From: Terriglobia bacterium
GTDB taxonomy: Bacteria > Acidobacteriota > Terriglobia > Terriglobales > Acidobacteriaceae
Direction of reading: 5' to 3'
DNA length: 64,000 nt
Assembly: GCA_020072585.1 (NCBI GenBank)
Contig: JAIQGL010000004.1
Coordinates: 310,001-374,000 of the forward strand
Shown: positions 9,169 through 16,883 of the stretch, one piece after another
Layout of the letters: every line of letters starts with the position of its first letter
Position numbering within the stretch: the first letter of the stretch is position 1
Program-made: the position numbers and the translations under genes
Notes under the pieces: model-generated
Database searches by the model: none
Told to the model about the DNA's origin: nothing
What the model saw: only the letters and a program-made list of their open reading frames with translations

Positions 9169-10101
9169 TTAAGCGGTGTGGAGTGGAGCGACATGAATAA
9201 GCCCGGTGCTCTCCGCCTGTTCATGCGCGTGATAAGAAGAACGCACCAGCGGGCCGGATTCAACATGGCGGAAGCCCATCTTCAGAGCTTCAGTTTTGAG
9301 GAAGGAAAATTCTTCAGGGGTGTAGTAGCGCGTCATGGGCAGATGGTCTTTTGACGGCCTCAGATATTGCCCGATGGTCAAAATATCCACTTTGCGCGCG
9401 GCAAGGTCGCGGAAAACTTCCAGCAGTTCGTCCGTGGTCTCACCGATCCCTACCATGACGCCAGTCTTTGAAACCATCCCCGGAGCAAAGCGCTTTACGT
9501 TGCTGAGCAGGTCCAGTGTGCGTTCATAGCGCGCGCCGGAGCGCACCGCGCGATAAAGACGCGGCACCGTTTCCGTATTGTGATTCAACACCTCAGGTTT
9601 GGCTTCAACCACAACTTGCAGGCAGTCTTCACGCCCCTGAAAATCAGGGATCAGCACTTCAATCTGGCAGCCGGGCGCCTGACGGTGAACCTCGCGGATG
9701 GTCTCGGCAAAAATCCTGGCGCCGCCCATATTGTCGTCATCGCGATTCACGCTGGTGACTACGGCATGTTTCAGCCCCAGAGCAGCCACAGCTTCTGCAA
9801 CGCGGCGTGGCTCATCCAGGTCCAGCGGCTCAGGCTTGCCCTTGGGCACGGCGCAGAAACCGCATCGCCGAGTGCACAGGTTGCCCAGCAGCATGAACGT
9901 GGCGGTCTTGTGGTTCCAGCACTCGCCAATATTCGGGCACTGCGCTGACTCACAAACCGTGTGCAGATCGAGCGTCCGCGCCAGCTTCTTGAGTTCGTGG
10001 TAATTGTCGCCCATGGGCGCGCGGGCCTTCAGCCATGCGGGCTTGGGCTGCGGACGCCGGGGGGCAAGGTCAATCTGGACGAGTTCTGCGGGGCTGGCCA
10101 T
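9169..10101 (-). CDS. lipA: lipoyl synthase LipA
   Basis: LipA is a radical-SAM enzyme that inserts two sulfurs into octanoyl groups on lipoyl domains. The 310-residue protein has both cluster motifs: the auxiliary cluster cysteines C50, C55 and C61 (CESAQCPNIGEC) and the radical-SAM C76-x3-C80-x2-C83 (CTRRCGFC). The conserved C-terminal RSSYHA serine that ligates the auxiliary cluster is present. Length is typical. There is no lipB beside it. The downstream side is convergent with the M13 gene. Confidence 0.97.
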   Translation of the reverse strand: MASPAELVQIDLAPRRPQPKPAWLKARAPMGDNYHELKKLARTLDLHTVCESAQCPNIGECWNHKTATFMLLGNLCTRRCGFCAVPKGKPEPLDLDEPRRVAEAVAALGLKHAVVTSVNRDDDNMGGARIFAETIREVHRQAPGCQIEVLIPDFQGREDCLQVVVEAKPEVLNHNTETVPRLYRAVRSGARYERTLDLLSNVKRFAPGMVSKTGVMVGIGETTDELLEVFRDLAARKVDILTIGQYLRPSKDHLPMTRYYTPEEFSFLKTEALKMGFRHVESGPLVRSSYHAHEQAESTGLIHVAPLHTA

Positions 10102-10262
10102 CTGGATATTGAATGTCCGTCTTTATTGTACGATGCAGCGGGCCATCCATGCGATTCAGACACTCAAGTAATGCTTCTGGAAGGCCCGCTTCTGGTTATT
10201 ATCACTGGTGAAAGGACGGGGCAGCATTAACCTGCTGTCCGAAGAGATCTAAAGTACAGGAT

Positions 10263-10817
10263 ATGTCGGAATGGTATGACATTTTGACGGAAAACTGGCG
10301 ACTTCGGCTGCAACAGCTTCTTCTGCTATTCAGCCTGAAGCGGCCCTGGGCACCCGTACTATGTGCCGGCCTTGCATTCGGCGCCAGTTTCATTCAATCG
10401 ACGATAATACGTATAGCAACCACCGGTGCGGCCATCATCCTATTTCTGATCGCTGCTACCGAGGTTGCTCTCTACCTGGTGGAAGAGGACCGTGGCCCCT
10501 CCAATCCTCTCCGGCCTTCGCGAAGAGTTCCAGTAACGCCGCTTCAGATCATCCTCGCGGGAGTGATGGGAGCGATTTATACGTTCCTGATTCTTGGAGC
10601 ATTGCAGCCACTGGTGTCCCTTCTGGCTCGTCCTACGCTGTGGGCGATTGTTGTCATCGTACCTGCAATTTTTCTCATTGCGTGTCTGGTGGCGTGGCGC
10701 AATGTGCGCCTCTGGTCCTATGAGGCCGAGGAATACGGGGACCGTTTCACAGAGCGGCAAAACGAGCTGGCAGAAAAAGAACGGTTGAAGAAAATGCGTC
10801 TGCCGAGCTCGTACTAG
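10263..10817 (+). CDS. hypothetical multi-pass membrane protein
   Basis: A 184-residue protein of unknown function. The N-terminal 30 residues are amphipathic (SEWYDILTENWRLRLQQLLL). Four hydrophobic stretches then follow at roughly 35-50, 53-75, 97-120 and 127-145. The tail is highly charged and probably cytoplasmic (RFTERQNELAEKERLKKMR). It is separated from lipA by a divergent region of about 160 bases and converges with the cytochrome gene. No family assigned. Confidence 0.7.
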   Translation: MSEWYDILTENWRLRLQQLLLLFSLKRPWAPVLCAGLAFGASFIQSTIIRIATTGAAIILFLIAATEVALYLVEEDRGPSNPLRPSRRVPVTPLQIILAGVMGAIYTFLILGALQPLVSLLARPTLWAIVVIVPAIFLIACLVAWRNVRLWSYEAEEYGDRFTERQNELAEKERLKKMRLPSSY

Positions 10818-10852
10818 GATCATCCACGGGGGTAAGCGCCAATCCTGGCGGC

Positions 10853-11212
10853 TTACAACGTGTGCAGATACGCCACCAGGTCCTGCATTTCCTGCTGATC
10901 AATCTGGTCGGCGAACCGCGGCATCATGCCTCGCCCGCGGAAAATGCTCTGCATTACGTGGTCATCCGTGGCCGTGAGCCCGCTGGGCAGGTATTGTTTC
11001 TGATAAAGCTTTTTCAGCCCCGGTCCCTTGTTCCCGTGGGAAGAATACGCGGGATGGCAGTTAAGACAGTAGATATTGTAGACCTTGCGGCCATGGGACT
11101 GCTGCACGTTCAGTCCCAGTTCGGCATCGCTCATCTGAGCTGGATCTTTTCCGCAACCGGACAGCAGCCCGGCCACGGTCATCATCAGAAAAATGGACGC
11201 TATTCGCTTCAA
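10853..11212 (-). CDS. class I c-type cytochrome lipoprotein
   Basis: The best start is the TTG at 11210-11212, giving 119 residues: MKRIASIFLMMTVAGLLSGC. It has a lipobox with the lipidated cysteine at residue 20. The haem-binding CLNCH is at residues 49-53 (YNIYCLNCHPAYSS), and a Met in GRGMMPRF about 45 residues later is the likely sixth ligand, as in class I cytochromes c. The frame remains open further upstream but that part is not typical of a leader. It is an electron carrier anchored to a membrane on the periplasmic side. Its partner oxidase is not in the window. Confidence 0.87.
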   Translation of the reverse strand: MKRIASIFLMMTVAGLLSGCGKDPAQMSDAELGLNVQQSHGRKVYNIYCLNCHPAYSSHGNKGPGLKKLYQKQYLPSGLTATDDHVMQSIFRGRGMMPRFADQIDQQEMQDLVAYLHTL

Positions 11213-11275
11213 ATGACTATTATGTCTGTAGCGTAGCGTTTTGAAAACCCCCTGGAGAAAAGTAACTGCCGCGCA

Positions 11276-11704
11276 ATGCCGGTTGAGATCAAACGCGCCT
11301 ACGATAAACCCTCTCTCTCTGACGGCCAACGTGTGCTGGTTGACCGCCTGTGGCCGCGCGGCGTCAAGAAAGCAGGCGCCCGCATCGACCATTGGCTCAA
11401 GAACCTGGCCCCATCTGAAGGCCTGCGAAAATGGTTCCACTCCAGCGCCAACTGGATCATCTTCAAAAAGCGCTACTTCAAGGAGCTGAGCACGCCGGAG
11501 GCCTCAGCCGATCTGCAAACGCTTTACGGGCTTTTGAACGAGCATGAGCGTGTAACCCTGATCTATGCGTCAAAGGACGCGGAGCGCAACAACGCCGCCG
11601 CGCTAAAAGAATTGCTGGACGGAATGAAGAAGCCCCCCTCCAGTAGCGGACCAGCCCGGGCCATGGCGGTCCCGCGACGCATCGCCAAACGGCGCCCAAG
11701 CTGA
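11276..11704 (+). CDS. DUF488 family protein
   Basis: A 142-residue protein of the DUF488 family, recognised from IKRAYD, RVLVDRLWPRGVKK, LAPSEGLRKWFHSS and the C-terminal VTLIYASKDAERNNAAALKELL. The biochemical activity of the family is not established. The tail is extended by a basic, proline-rich stretch. Its stop overlaps the start of the following DUF3891 gene (TGATG), so the two are translationally coupled. Confidence 0.88.
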   Translation: MPVEIKRAYDKPSLSDGQRVLVDRLWPRGVKKAGARIDHWLKNLAPSEGLRKWFHSSANWIIFKKRYFKELSTPEASADLQTLYGLLNEHERVTLIYASKDAERNNAAALKELLDGMKKPPSSSGPARAMAVPRRIAKRRPS

Positions 11705-12474
11705 TGGTTTTGCGTCCGCTGGAACCGGCTCCGCCCGCCAACCGGGATTACCTGCCTGCCTGGAAGGTAATTGAAAAAATTCAGAGGCAACACCATGAAG
11801 GTTGCTGGATGATTACCCAGCCCTCGCATGCCGCGCTGGCCGGGGAATTTGCCGCAAAGATGTACGGCACGCACGCACCGAAGCTGGATACCGCACTCAT
11901 ACGGGCCATTGCGCTGCACGATGCCGGCTGGGGTGTGCCCGACGCCCAGGCGATCATGCAGAGCCGCTCCGTAGGAAGGGGCGGTCCCAGGTCATTTATC
12001 GATTGCGCGGTAAGCGAGTTCGTGGAGGCATGGGAAAAATCCATTGATATAGCCGAGTCTGCTGGTCTTGCCGGCGGCTATATCGTAAGCCGTCACTTTT
12101 GCCGCATCGCGGAGAGTAGCACAGCACAGATTGCCGCTGATGATCGCCGGAGAGCAGCTCGCTTTCTGGAACATGAAGCCGCCAGGCAAAAGCAGCTCGC
12201 AGCGAAACAAGACCGCAGCGTGGAAGAACTGGAACTGCTGACCGACGTTTTGCAGTTTTGTGATCTGCTATCTCTCTACGTTTGCTCGGGCTCCCGTGAT
12301 AACGCCGAGTTCCCGGAATATTTCGGACTTAAGGTCCGCCTGACCGTGGATGAGGAGAGCTACAGGCTGGAGCCGCAGGTGATCGAGCCGGGAGCGGAGT
12401 TTGCTGTGGCCGCTTTGCGGCATCCAGCGACGAAGGAAGTTTCAGGGCGGGAGATCACGATCAAGATTTGGTAA
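11704..12474 (+). CDS. DUF3891 family protein
   Basis: A 256-residue protein that matches my recollection of DUF3891. It has QPSHAALAGEFAAKM near the N-terminus, then IRAIALHDAGWGVPDA, a later SRHFCRIA segment, and LLTDVLQFCDLLSLYVCSG. The pattern of histidines and aspartates (SH, LHDAG, then QFCD) resembles an HD-type metal site, so a phosphohydrolase-like fold is possible, but that is inference. Translationally coupled to the DUF488 gene. Confidence 0.8.
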   Translation: MVLRPLEPAPPANRDYLPAWKVIEKIQRQHHEGCWMITQPSHAALAGEFAAKMYGTHAPKLDTALIRAIALHDAGWGVPDAQAIMQSRSVGRGGPRSFIDCAVSEFVEAWEKSIDIAESAGLAGGYIVSRHFCRIAESSTAQIAADDRRRAARFLEHEAARQKQLAAKQDRSVEELELLTDVLQFCDLLSLYVCSGSRDNAEFPEYFGLKVRLTVDEESYRLEPQVIEPGAEFAVAALRHPATKEVSGREITIKIW

Positions 12475-12486
12475 TTGCTTTCTGAA

Positions 12487-12560
12487 ATCCCGAGCATAGC
12501 GAGGGATCCCTACCCTCTAACAGAATCGTTACCATAGGGCTCCCTCGCTACGCTCGGGAT
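12487..12560. repeat. long cruciform-type palindromic element
   Basis: A 20-base arm, ATCCCGAGCATAGCGAGGGA (12487-12506), is inverted at 12541-12560 with one mismatch. The 34-base loop contains a smaller CCCTA/TAGGG pair. A related 22-base palindrome occurs at 46194-46215, so this is a dispersed element. It lies between convergent genes and may also act in termination. Confidence 0.8.
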
Positions 12561-12570
12561 GTAATAAAAA

Positions 12571-13392
12571 TCAGTGTTTATGCTCCATCCCAGCCATGTC
12601 GCCGTGATCGTGGTGTTCTGAGCCGGGCTTGTCTTTGAGTTGGCGCTCCACGGACCATATCTCGTCCGGCGTCTTCTCCCAGGGATACATATGCACCATC
12701 CAGCCGAAAATGTGTGGCATAAACGTTCCACCGGCGGCGTCACAGGCTTCCTCCGTTGTGATGGAGCCATTCAGACCAAATTTTGCGTTCTTGCCCAGCG
12801 CTTCAATCTCCCGGCCCTTGGGCGGCTTGCACATGTTCACGTGCTGGTGCCACTGCGTCATGCTCAGGGGAATTCGTTCATTGAGTTGCTGCTCGCTGAA
12901 GCGTACCGGCGCAGTGTACATGGCGCCGATCAGCTTGTAATCGTCACCGTGTTTTTCATAAAGCAGTGAGGTAGGCTTGGTGGGGTCAAAGCGAAACGCT
13001 TCGCCGATGGCATATTGATAGTTAGTAAAGTGATACATCTTCTGCGGGACATTGGGCAGGAAAATCTTGAATCCGTCATCGAGCGCGACCTTATAGTCGC
13101 GATATCTTTCAATCGCGGGACGGGCCTGTTCCACAACCTCTTGCGCCTTAGCGGCGTCGCCCGGCTGCGCTTTCCGTAGATCGCTCATGTGCATGTGGGC
13201 GGCCATGTGCTCATGGTCTTCATGGTTATGCCCCCGGCCCATGGCTTCAGTGGTGGCATTTAACTCACCCTGGCCGCCAGCCGGCTGCTGCGCATGGTCG
13301 TGGCTATGCTCCTGGCTGAAAAGTCGCAGCCCCGTCACCATCAGACTGAACCCCAACAGACTGACCGCCGCCGCTGCAAGAAATTTCTTCAT
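12571..13392 (-). CDS. secreted histidine-rich protein of unknown function
   Basis: Starting at the ATG at 13392 gives 273 residues with a clear signal peptide (MKKFLAAAAVSLLGFSLMVTG). The mature N-terminus is very rich in His (HSHDHAQQ, then RGHNHEDHEHMAAHMHM), and the C-terminus repeats the theme (EHHDHGDMAGMEHKH), which suggests metal binding. The central 150 residues form a folded domain with YHFTNYQYAIGEAFRFDP, TQWHQHVNMC and PHIFGWMVHMYPWEK. I have seen similar unnamed proteins in Acidobacteria but know no function. It is divergent from the LTxxQ gene, with 122 bases between the two starts. Confidence 0.82.
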   Translation of the reverse strand: MKKFLAAAAVSLLGFSLMVTGLRLFSQEHSHDHAQQPAGGQGELNATTEAMGRGHNHEDHEHMAAHMHMSDLRKAQPGDAAKAQEVVEQARPAIERYRDYKVALDDGFKIFLPNVPQKMYHFTNYQYAIGEAFRFDPTKPTSLLYEKHGDDYKLIGAMYTAPVRFSEQQLNERIPLSMTQWHQHVNMCKPPKGREIEALGKNAKFGLNGSITTEEACDAAGGTFMPHIFGWMVHMYPWEKTPDEIWSVERQLKDKPGSEHHDHGDMAGMEHKH

Positions 13393-13514
13393 CGTGAATC
13401 CCCCACTCTCCCGACAAAAGTAGCAAACCCGAAAAGAAGCCAAAAGTTACCTTCGGGATGCAGAAAGGAACTTCTCTCTTCCCTGCGGGTTATTATCTGC
13501 CGAAGGGGAAAACC

Positions 13515-14075
13515 ATGCCACGATTCTTTCATCGCATTCTGTTTACAGCACTTACGGGCGCAATGCTCTTGCCGATGGCCGGCCAGGCGCAGCAAGCACC
13601 AGATGACAAAACAGGCCAGTCACAGACAGGCAGCCAAACTGACGGAAGGCAGCGCCGTGGCCGCCGCGGCGCAGGGATGCAGGGCCAACGCCAGCACATG
13701 GCCATGCTGGCCCAGAAGCTCAATCTCACTGACGCACAGAAAGAACAATTCCAGCAGATCGGCAGAGACATGCGGAAACAGGGAATGGCCATCCGGCAGG
13801 ATAGTTCCCTCACCGATGATCAGAAAAAAGAGAAGATGCAGTCCCTGCGCAAGCAGGCGCACCAGCAGATGTTCGGCGTTCTGACGCCGCAGCAAAAAGA
13901 CCAGCTTAAACAGCTGCGTGAACAGCACAAAAAAGACCAGGATGAAAAAAAATCGAGCGGCGATCAGGCTTCAACCAAAAAGAAAACAGGCAGCACGGCG
14001 GCGGACGATGACGATCCCTTTGCCGGCATGACCAGTGACGACGATGATGGCCCGGGCAACGGCGGCGGCTTTTAA
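13515..14075 (+). CDS. periplasmic LTxxQ-motif (Spy/CpxP/ZraP-like) protein with acidic tail
   Basis: The ATG at 13515, after an AAGGGGAAAACC ribosome site, gives 186 residues with a signal peptide (MPRFFHRILFTALTGAMLLP, cleaved near GQAQQ). Two LTxxQ motifs stand out: KLNLTDAQKEQFQQIG and VLTPQQKDQLKQLREQ. Long charged helices separate them, as in Spy, CpxP and ZraP, which are periplasmic chaperones or metal sensors. The tail is Asp-rich (AADDDDPFAGMTSDDDDG). It is divergent from the His-rich secreted protein, which supports a shared metal or envelope-stress role by inference. Confidence 0.82.
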   Translation: MPRFFHRILFTALTGAMLLPMAGQAQQAPDDKTGQSQTGSQTDGRQRRGRRGAGMQGQRQHMAMLAQKLNLTDAQKEQFQQIGRDMRKQGMAIRQDSSLTDDQKKEKMQSLRKQAHQQMFGVLTPQQKDQLKQLREQHKKDQDEKKSSGDQASTKKKTGSTAADDDDPFAGMTSDDDDGPGNGGGF

Positions 14076-14086
14076 GCTCCGTCGGC

Positions 14087-15610
14087 TTACGGTGTATGCA
14101 CGGGCTCTTCATGCTCGAAGAGCGGCTTCCAGGATTCGTCGAGTGAGACCCACTGGTCGAACTCCTGCCAGCTGGATTTCATCTCAGGCACATGGAGCAT
14201 GCCGTGGCCGTCAGAGCAAACCAGCTCTGTCCCCCACCAATCCAGCAGCAGGTAACTGGGCGTCCCTACGGACGCCTCATTGCCTAGACGCCGCAGGCAT
14301 AGGCGGCAGCGCCGTCCCTGATCATGCAGTGACCAGGAAAGCGCAACCATCGCCGTGACCAGGAAGAGCCAGGTGGAAAATGGCCCCACCAGCGGGTGCA
14401 CTGACCCCGTAAGCATGATGGAAACTTTGCCCGTGAGTTCCAGAGAGCCCACAAAGCAGATGGCCAGAAGCAAGAGGGTCTTCAGCGTGAAAAATCCCCA
14501 CCAGCGCATGGTGTGACGGAAGCTCAATTTGATTTTGCGCGTCTTGGCGCCACCCAGCCGGCTGCTGCCCAGCGCGATGCCTCCGAGCAATGAGAGCACG
14601 GTGAAGAACAGGTATAGCTTGGCGCCCTGATGCGCACGCGAGACAAATGATTCCATCTGCGGTTTGCCGTAGCCATCAAAATCCGTGAAGCGCTGAAATT
14701 CCTCTTTTGCCTGCGACAACGTCACGTGCGGTCCCATGCGCAGGACTGCGCCTGTTCGGTCGGCAAAATTGTTGGTGGTGGTGCCCCAGCGCGGCAGCAG
14801 CCAGACAGAAACTTCTGGAAAGGTGAAAACAAAGCTTTCCGGCAGCACGCCAATCACGGTGCCAGGACGGCCATCCACCGAGATGGTCATGCCAATAATG
14901 TTGCGGTCAGAATTGAATTCTGAGGCCCACAAACGATGCGTAATCACTACACATTGCGGGCAGTTTGCCTCGTCCGCAGGCGTAAACAGCCTGCCCATCG
15001 CCGCCTTATTGCCCAGCAGTTCAAAGAAGTTCGGTGAAACCCGCGCGCTGATGTCGCTCACCACGTCATTGGGGAAAATCAGCGACACCGGATGCCAGGA
15101 GTATGCGGCCACCATTTCCGCGGTCTTGCTTCGCTCCGCCCATTGCCCGGCAGCACGGAACAGGTTCTCTTCGTCGTACTTGTTGAACCCGCCGTACATG
15201 GAAAGATAGGCCAAGCGGTCAGGCTGGTGGAATGGCAGCGGCTTGAATCCTGCACGGATGGTCGGCGCAAGCCCTGTTACCAGAACTACGAGTATAAGAA
15301 CAGTAAAGATCGCGCCCAGACAGAAACGCGCCGTACGCGGTACTTCATCAAAGATGCGAATAACTTTTTTCTGGCTGAAGCGGTGCCAGGCCGCATCAGG
15401 AAACGCACCCCAGCAATGCCGCGCCAGTTCCATGGATGTCTGCGCACTCAGCCGTCCGGACTCAGCCAGAAAGTGGAGCCAATGCCAGATCTCTCCATAC
15501 CACTCCTGGTACCAATGGGCACGCTGCGGTTTGGGGACCAGCAGGCTGGCAGTGCGCAACAGGAACTTACATTGCCAGATTAGGGGACGGATTTGAGAGT
15601 GAGGTTGCAC
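14087..15610 (-). CDS. MacB-like periplasmic-core membrane protein, permease-related
   Basis: A 507-residue protein. A cytoplasmic N-terminal part (WYQEWYGEIWHWLHFLAE) resembles the prefix domain of acidobacterial ABC permeases. A transmembrane helix follows near 95-115. A MacB-type periplasmic core covers about 120-345 (LPFHQPDRLAYLS, RVSPNFFELLGNKAAMGRLF, DGRPGTVIGVLP), then three helices at about 345-440. The C-terminus adds a CRLCLRRLG zinc-knuckle-like element instead of the usual permease bundle. It forms a pair with the PadR gene ten bases upstream. It may be an accessory or sensor unit of the divergent ABC transporter, but this is inferred. Confidence 0.78.
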   Translation of the reverse strand: MQPHSQIRPLIWQCKFLLRTASLLVPKPQRAHWYQEWYGEIWHWLHFLAESGRLSAQTSMELARHCWGAFPDAAWHRFSQKKVIRIFDEVPRTARFCLGAIFTVLILVVLVTGLAPTIRAGFKPLPFHQPDRLAYLSMYGGFNKYDEENLFRAAGQWAERSKTAEMVAAYSWHPVSLIFPNDVVSDISARVSPNFFELLGNKAAMGRLFTPADEANCPQCVVITHRLWASEFNSDRNIIGMTISVDGRPGTVIGVLPESFVFTFPEVSVWLLPRWGTTTNNFADRTGAVLRMGPHVTLSQAKEEFQRFTDFDGYGKPQMESFVSRAHQGAKLYLFFTVLSLLGGIALGSSRLGGAKTRKIKLSFRHTMRWWGFFTLKTLLLLAICFVGSLELTGKVSIMLTGSVHPLVGPFSTWLFLVTAMVALSWSLHDQGRRCRLCLRRLGNEASVGTPSYLLLDWWGTELVCSDGHGMLHVPEMKSSWQEFDQWVSLDESWKPLFEHEEPVHTP

Positions 15611-15620
15611 AGCATGCTCT

Positions 15621-15938
15621 CTATCGCCGGGTCGCCTTCTCTTCCGGAGCCAGCTTTGCCAGCAAGGGATAACGTTCTACCGCGCAGGCCAGCGCATCCT
15701 TGCCCTGGCGTGTGAGTTTGTAATAGCGCCGGGGCGGGCGGTCCTGGCGAAATGCGATCTTGCTGTCCTCCCAGTCGCCGCGCACCAGTGAATCTTTCTC
15801 CAGGCGGCGCAGCGCGGGATAGATCGTGCCGCTGGGCAGCCCCGTGACCTCCATGATGTCAAACCCGTAAATATAGCCTGACCGGATGGTCTGCAGGATC
15901 AACCCCGAAGTGTGGGAGATTCTAACCGCGGTTTCCAT
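15621..15938 (-). CDS. PadR family transcriptional regulator
   Basis: A 105-residue winged-helix repressor. The typical PadR elements are all present: SGYIYGFDIMEVTGLPSGTI, then YPALRRLEKDSLVRGDWE, and RRYYKLTRQGKDAL. The protein lacks a long C-terminal dimerisation domain, as in the short PadR-s1 group. It is co-directional with the MacB-like gene (ten-base gap) and divergent from the ABC ATPase. The tandem repeat at 15955-15984 just upstream is the probable autoregulatory operator. Confidence 0.92.
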   Translation of the reverse strand: METAVRISHTSGLILQTIRSGYIYGFDIMEVTGLPSGTIYPALRRLEKDSLVRGDWEDSKIAFRQDRPPRRYYKLTRQGKDALACAVERYPLLAKLAPEEKATRR

Positions 15939-15954
15939 GTCGCTGTATCTACCC

Positions 15955-15984
15955 TATGTAGTATTCTTTATATGTAGTATTCTT
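15955..15984. promoter_or_regulatory. tandem TATGTAGTATTCTT operator candidate
   Basis: The 14-base word TATGTAGTATTCTT occurs twice, at 15955-15968 and 15971-15984, with a 16-base period. It lies 17-46 bases upstream of padR and about 130 bases upstream of the ABC ATPase gene. The same-face spacing of exact copies suits tandem binding of a dimeric repressor such as the adjacent PadR. Confidence 0.7.
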
Positions 15985-16115
15985 GGATAGAACCCTACAC
16001 GGCTGATTTTACCGGATTTCCCGCGGGGCCGCGCAGGATTATTTACCAGTATTCTCTGAAACTTCGTGGTTGGGCCCGGTGTCTTACTTCAAGATTGCTC
16101 TTTGCGAGGCGCCTT

Positions 16116-16883
16116 ATGCTGGAAGCCAGAGGACTTACCAAGTGTTACGCCACCATTCCCGCCGTGAGCAATGTGAACTTTACGGTCCGGTCCGGAGAAA
16201 TTTTGGGCTATCTGGGCCCGAACGGCTCGGGAAAGAGCACCACGGTAAAAATGATCACAGGCCTGATGGAACCCACCAGCGGCCAGGTCCTGTATCACGG
16301 CGTCAATATCAAGGATGAACTGCCCGCCTATAAGAAGGTGCTGGGTTACGTGCCGGAAGAAGCTCTGCTCTACCCTTACCTGACCGGCTGGGAATACCTG
16401 GAGTTTGTGGGCATTCTGCGCGGCATGGACAAAAAGCTGTTGCGCAAACGCGCGGACGCACTGCTGCAGCTCTTTCTCCTTTTCCCTTATCGCCACGCCA
16501 CCATCGCGTCTTACTCCAAGGGAATGCGCCAACGTGTGCTGCTGATTGCCTCGCTGATGCACGACCCGGAGATTCTAGTGTTTGATGAGCCGCTCTCCGG
16601 ATTGGATGTGACCTCAGCCGTGATCTTCAGGAAGGTGGTGAAGTCGCTGAGCGAGCAGGGAAAGATCATTTTCTATTGTTCGCACGTGCTGGAAGTGGTG
16701 GAAAAACTTTCCTCGCACCTGCTGATCCTGAGTAAAGGAAATCTTGTGGCCCACGGCTCAGTCAGCGACGTGCGCAAGATGACCGGTCTGGCAACGTTGG
16801 AAGATTCATTCTCTCATCTTGTGCAGGAGCGGGACGCCGAGCAAATTGCACATGACATTGTGGAAGTGATGGCCACACCGTGA
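16116..16883 (+). CDS. ABC transporter ATP-binding protein
   Basis: The ATG at 16116 (MLEARGLTKCYA) gives 255 residues, the usual size. Walker A is GPNGSGKST at about residues 35-43, the signature is YSKGMRQRV, Walker B is ILVFDEPLSGLD near 153-164, and the switch histidine is in FYCSHVLEVVE. It belongs to the CcmA/NatA-like exporter group (DRA type). Its last codons overlap the GTG of the permease gene by four bases, so the two form one transporter. Confidence 0.95.
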   Translation: MLEARGLTKCYATIPAVSNVNFTVRSGEILGYLGPNGSGKSTTVKMITGLMEPTSGQVLYHGVNIKDELPAYKKVLGYVPEEALLYPYLTGWEYLEFVGILRGMDKKLLRKRADALLQLFLLFPYRHATIASYSKGMRQRVLLIASLMHDPEILVFDEPLSGLDVTSAVIFRKVVKSLSEQGKIIFYCSHVLEVVEKLSSHLLILSKGNLVAHGSVSDVRKMTGLATLEDSFSHLVQERDAEQIAHDIVEVMATP

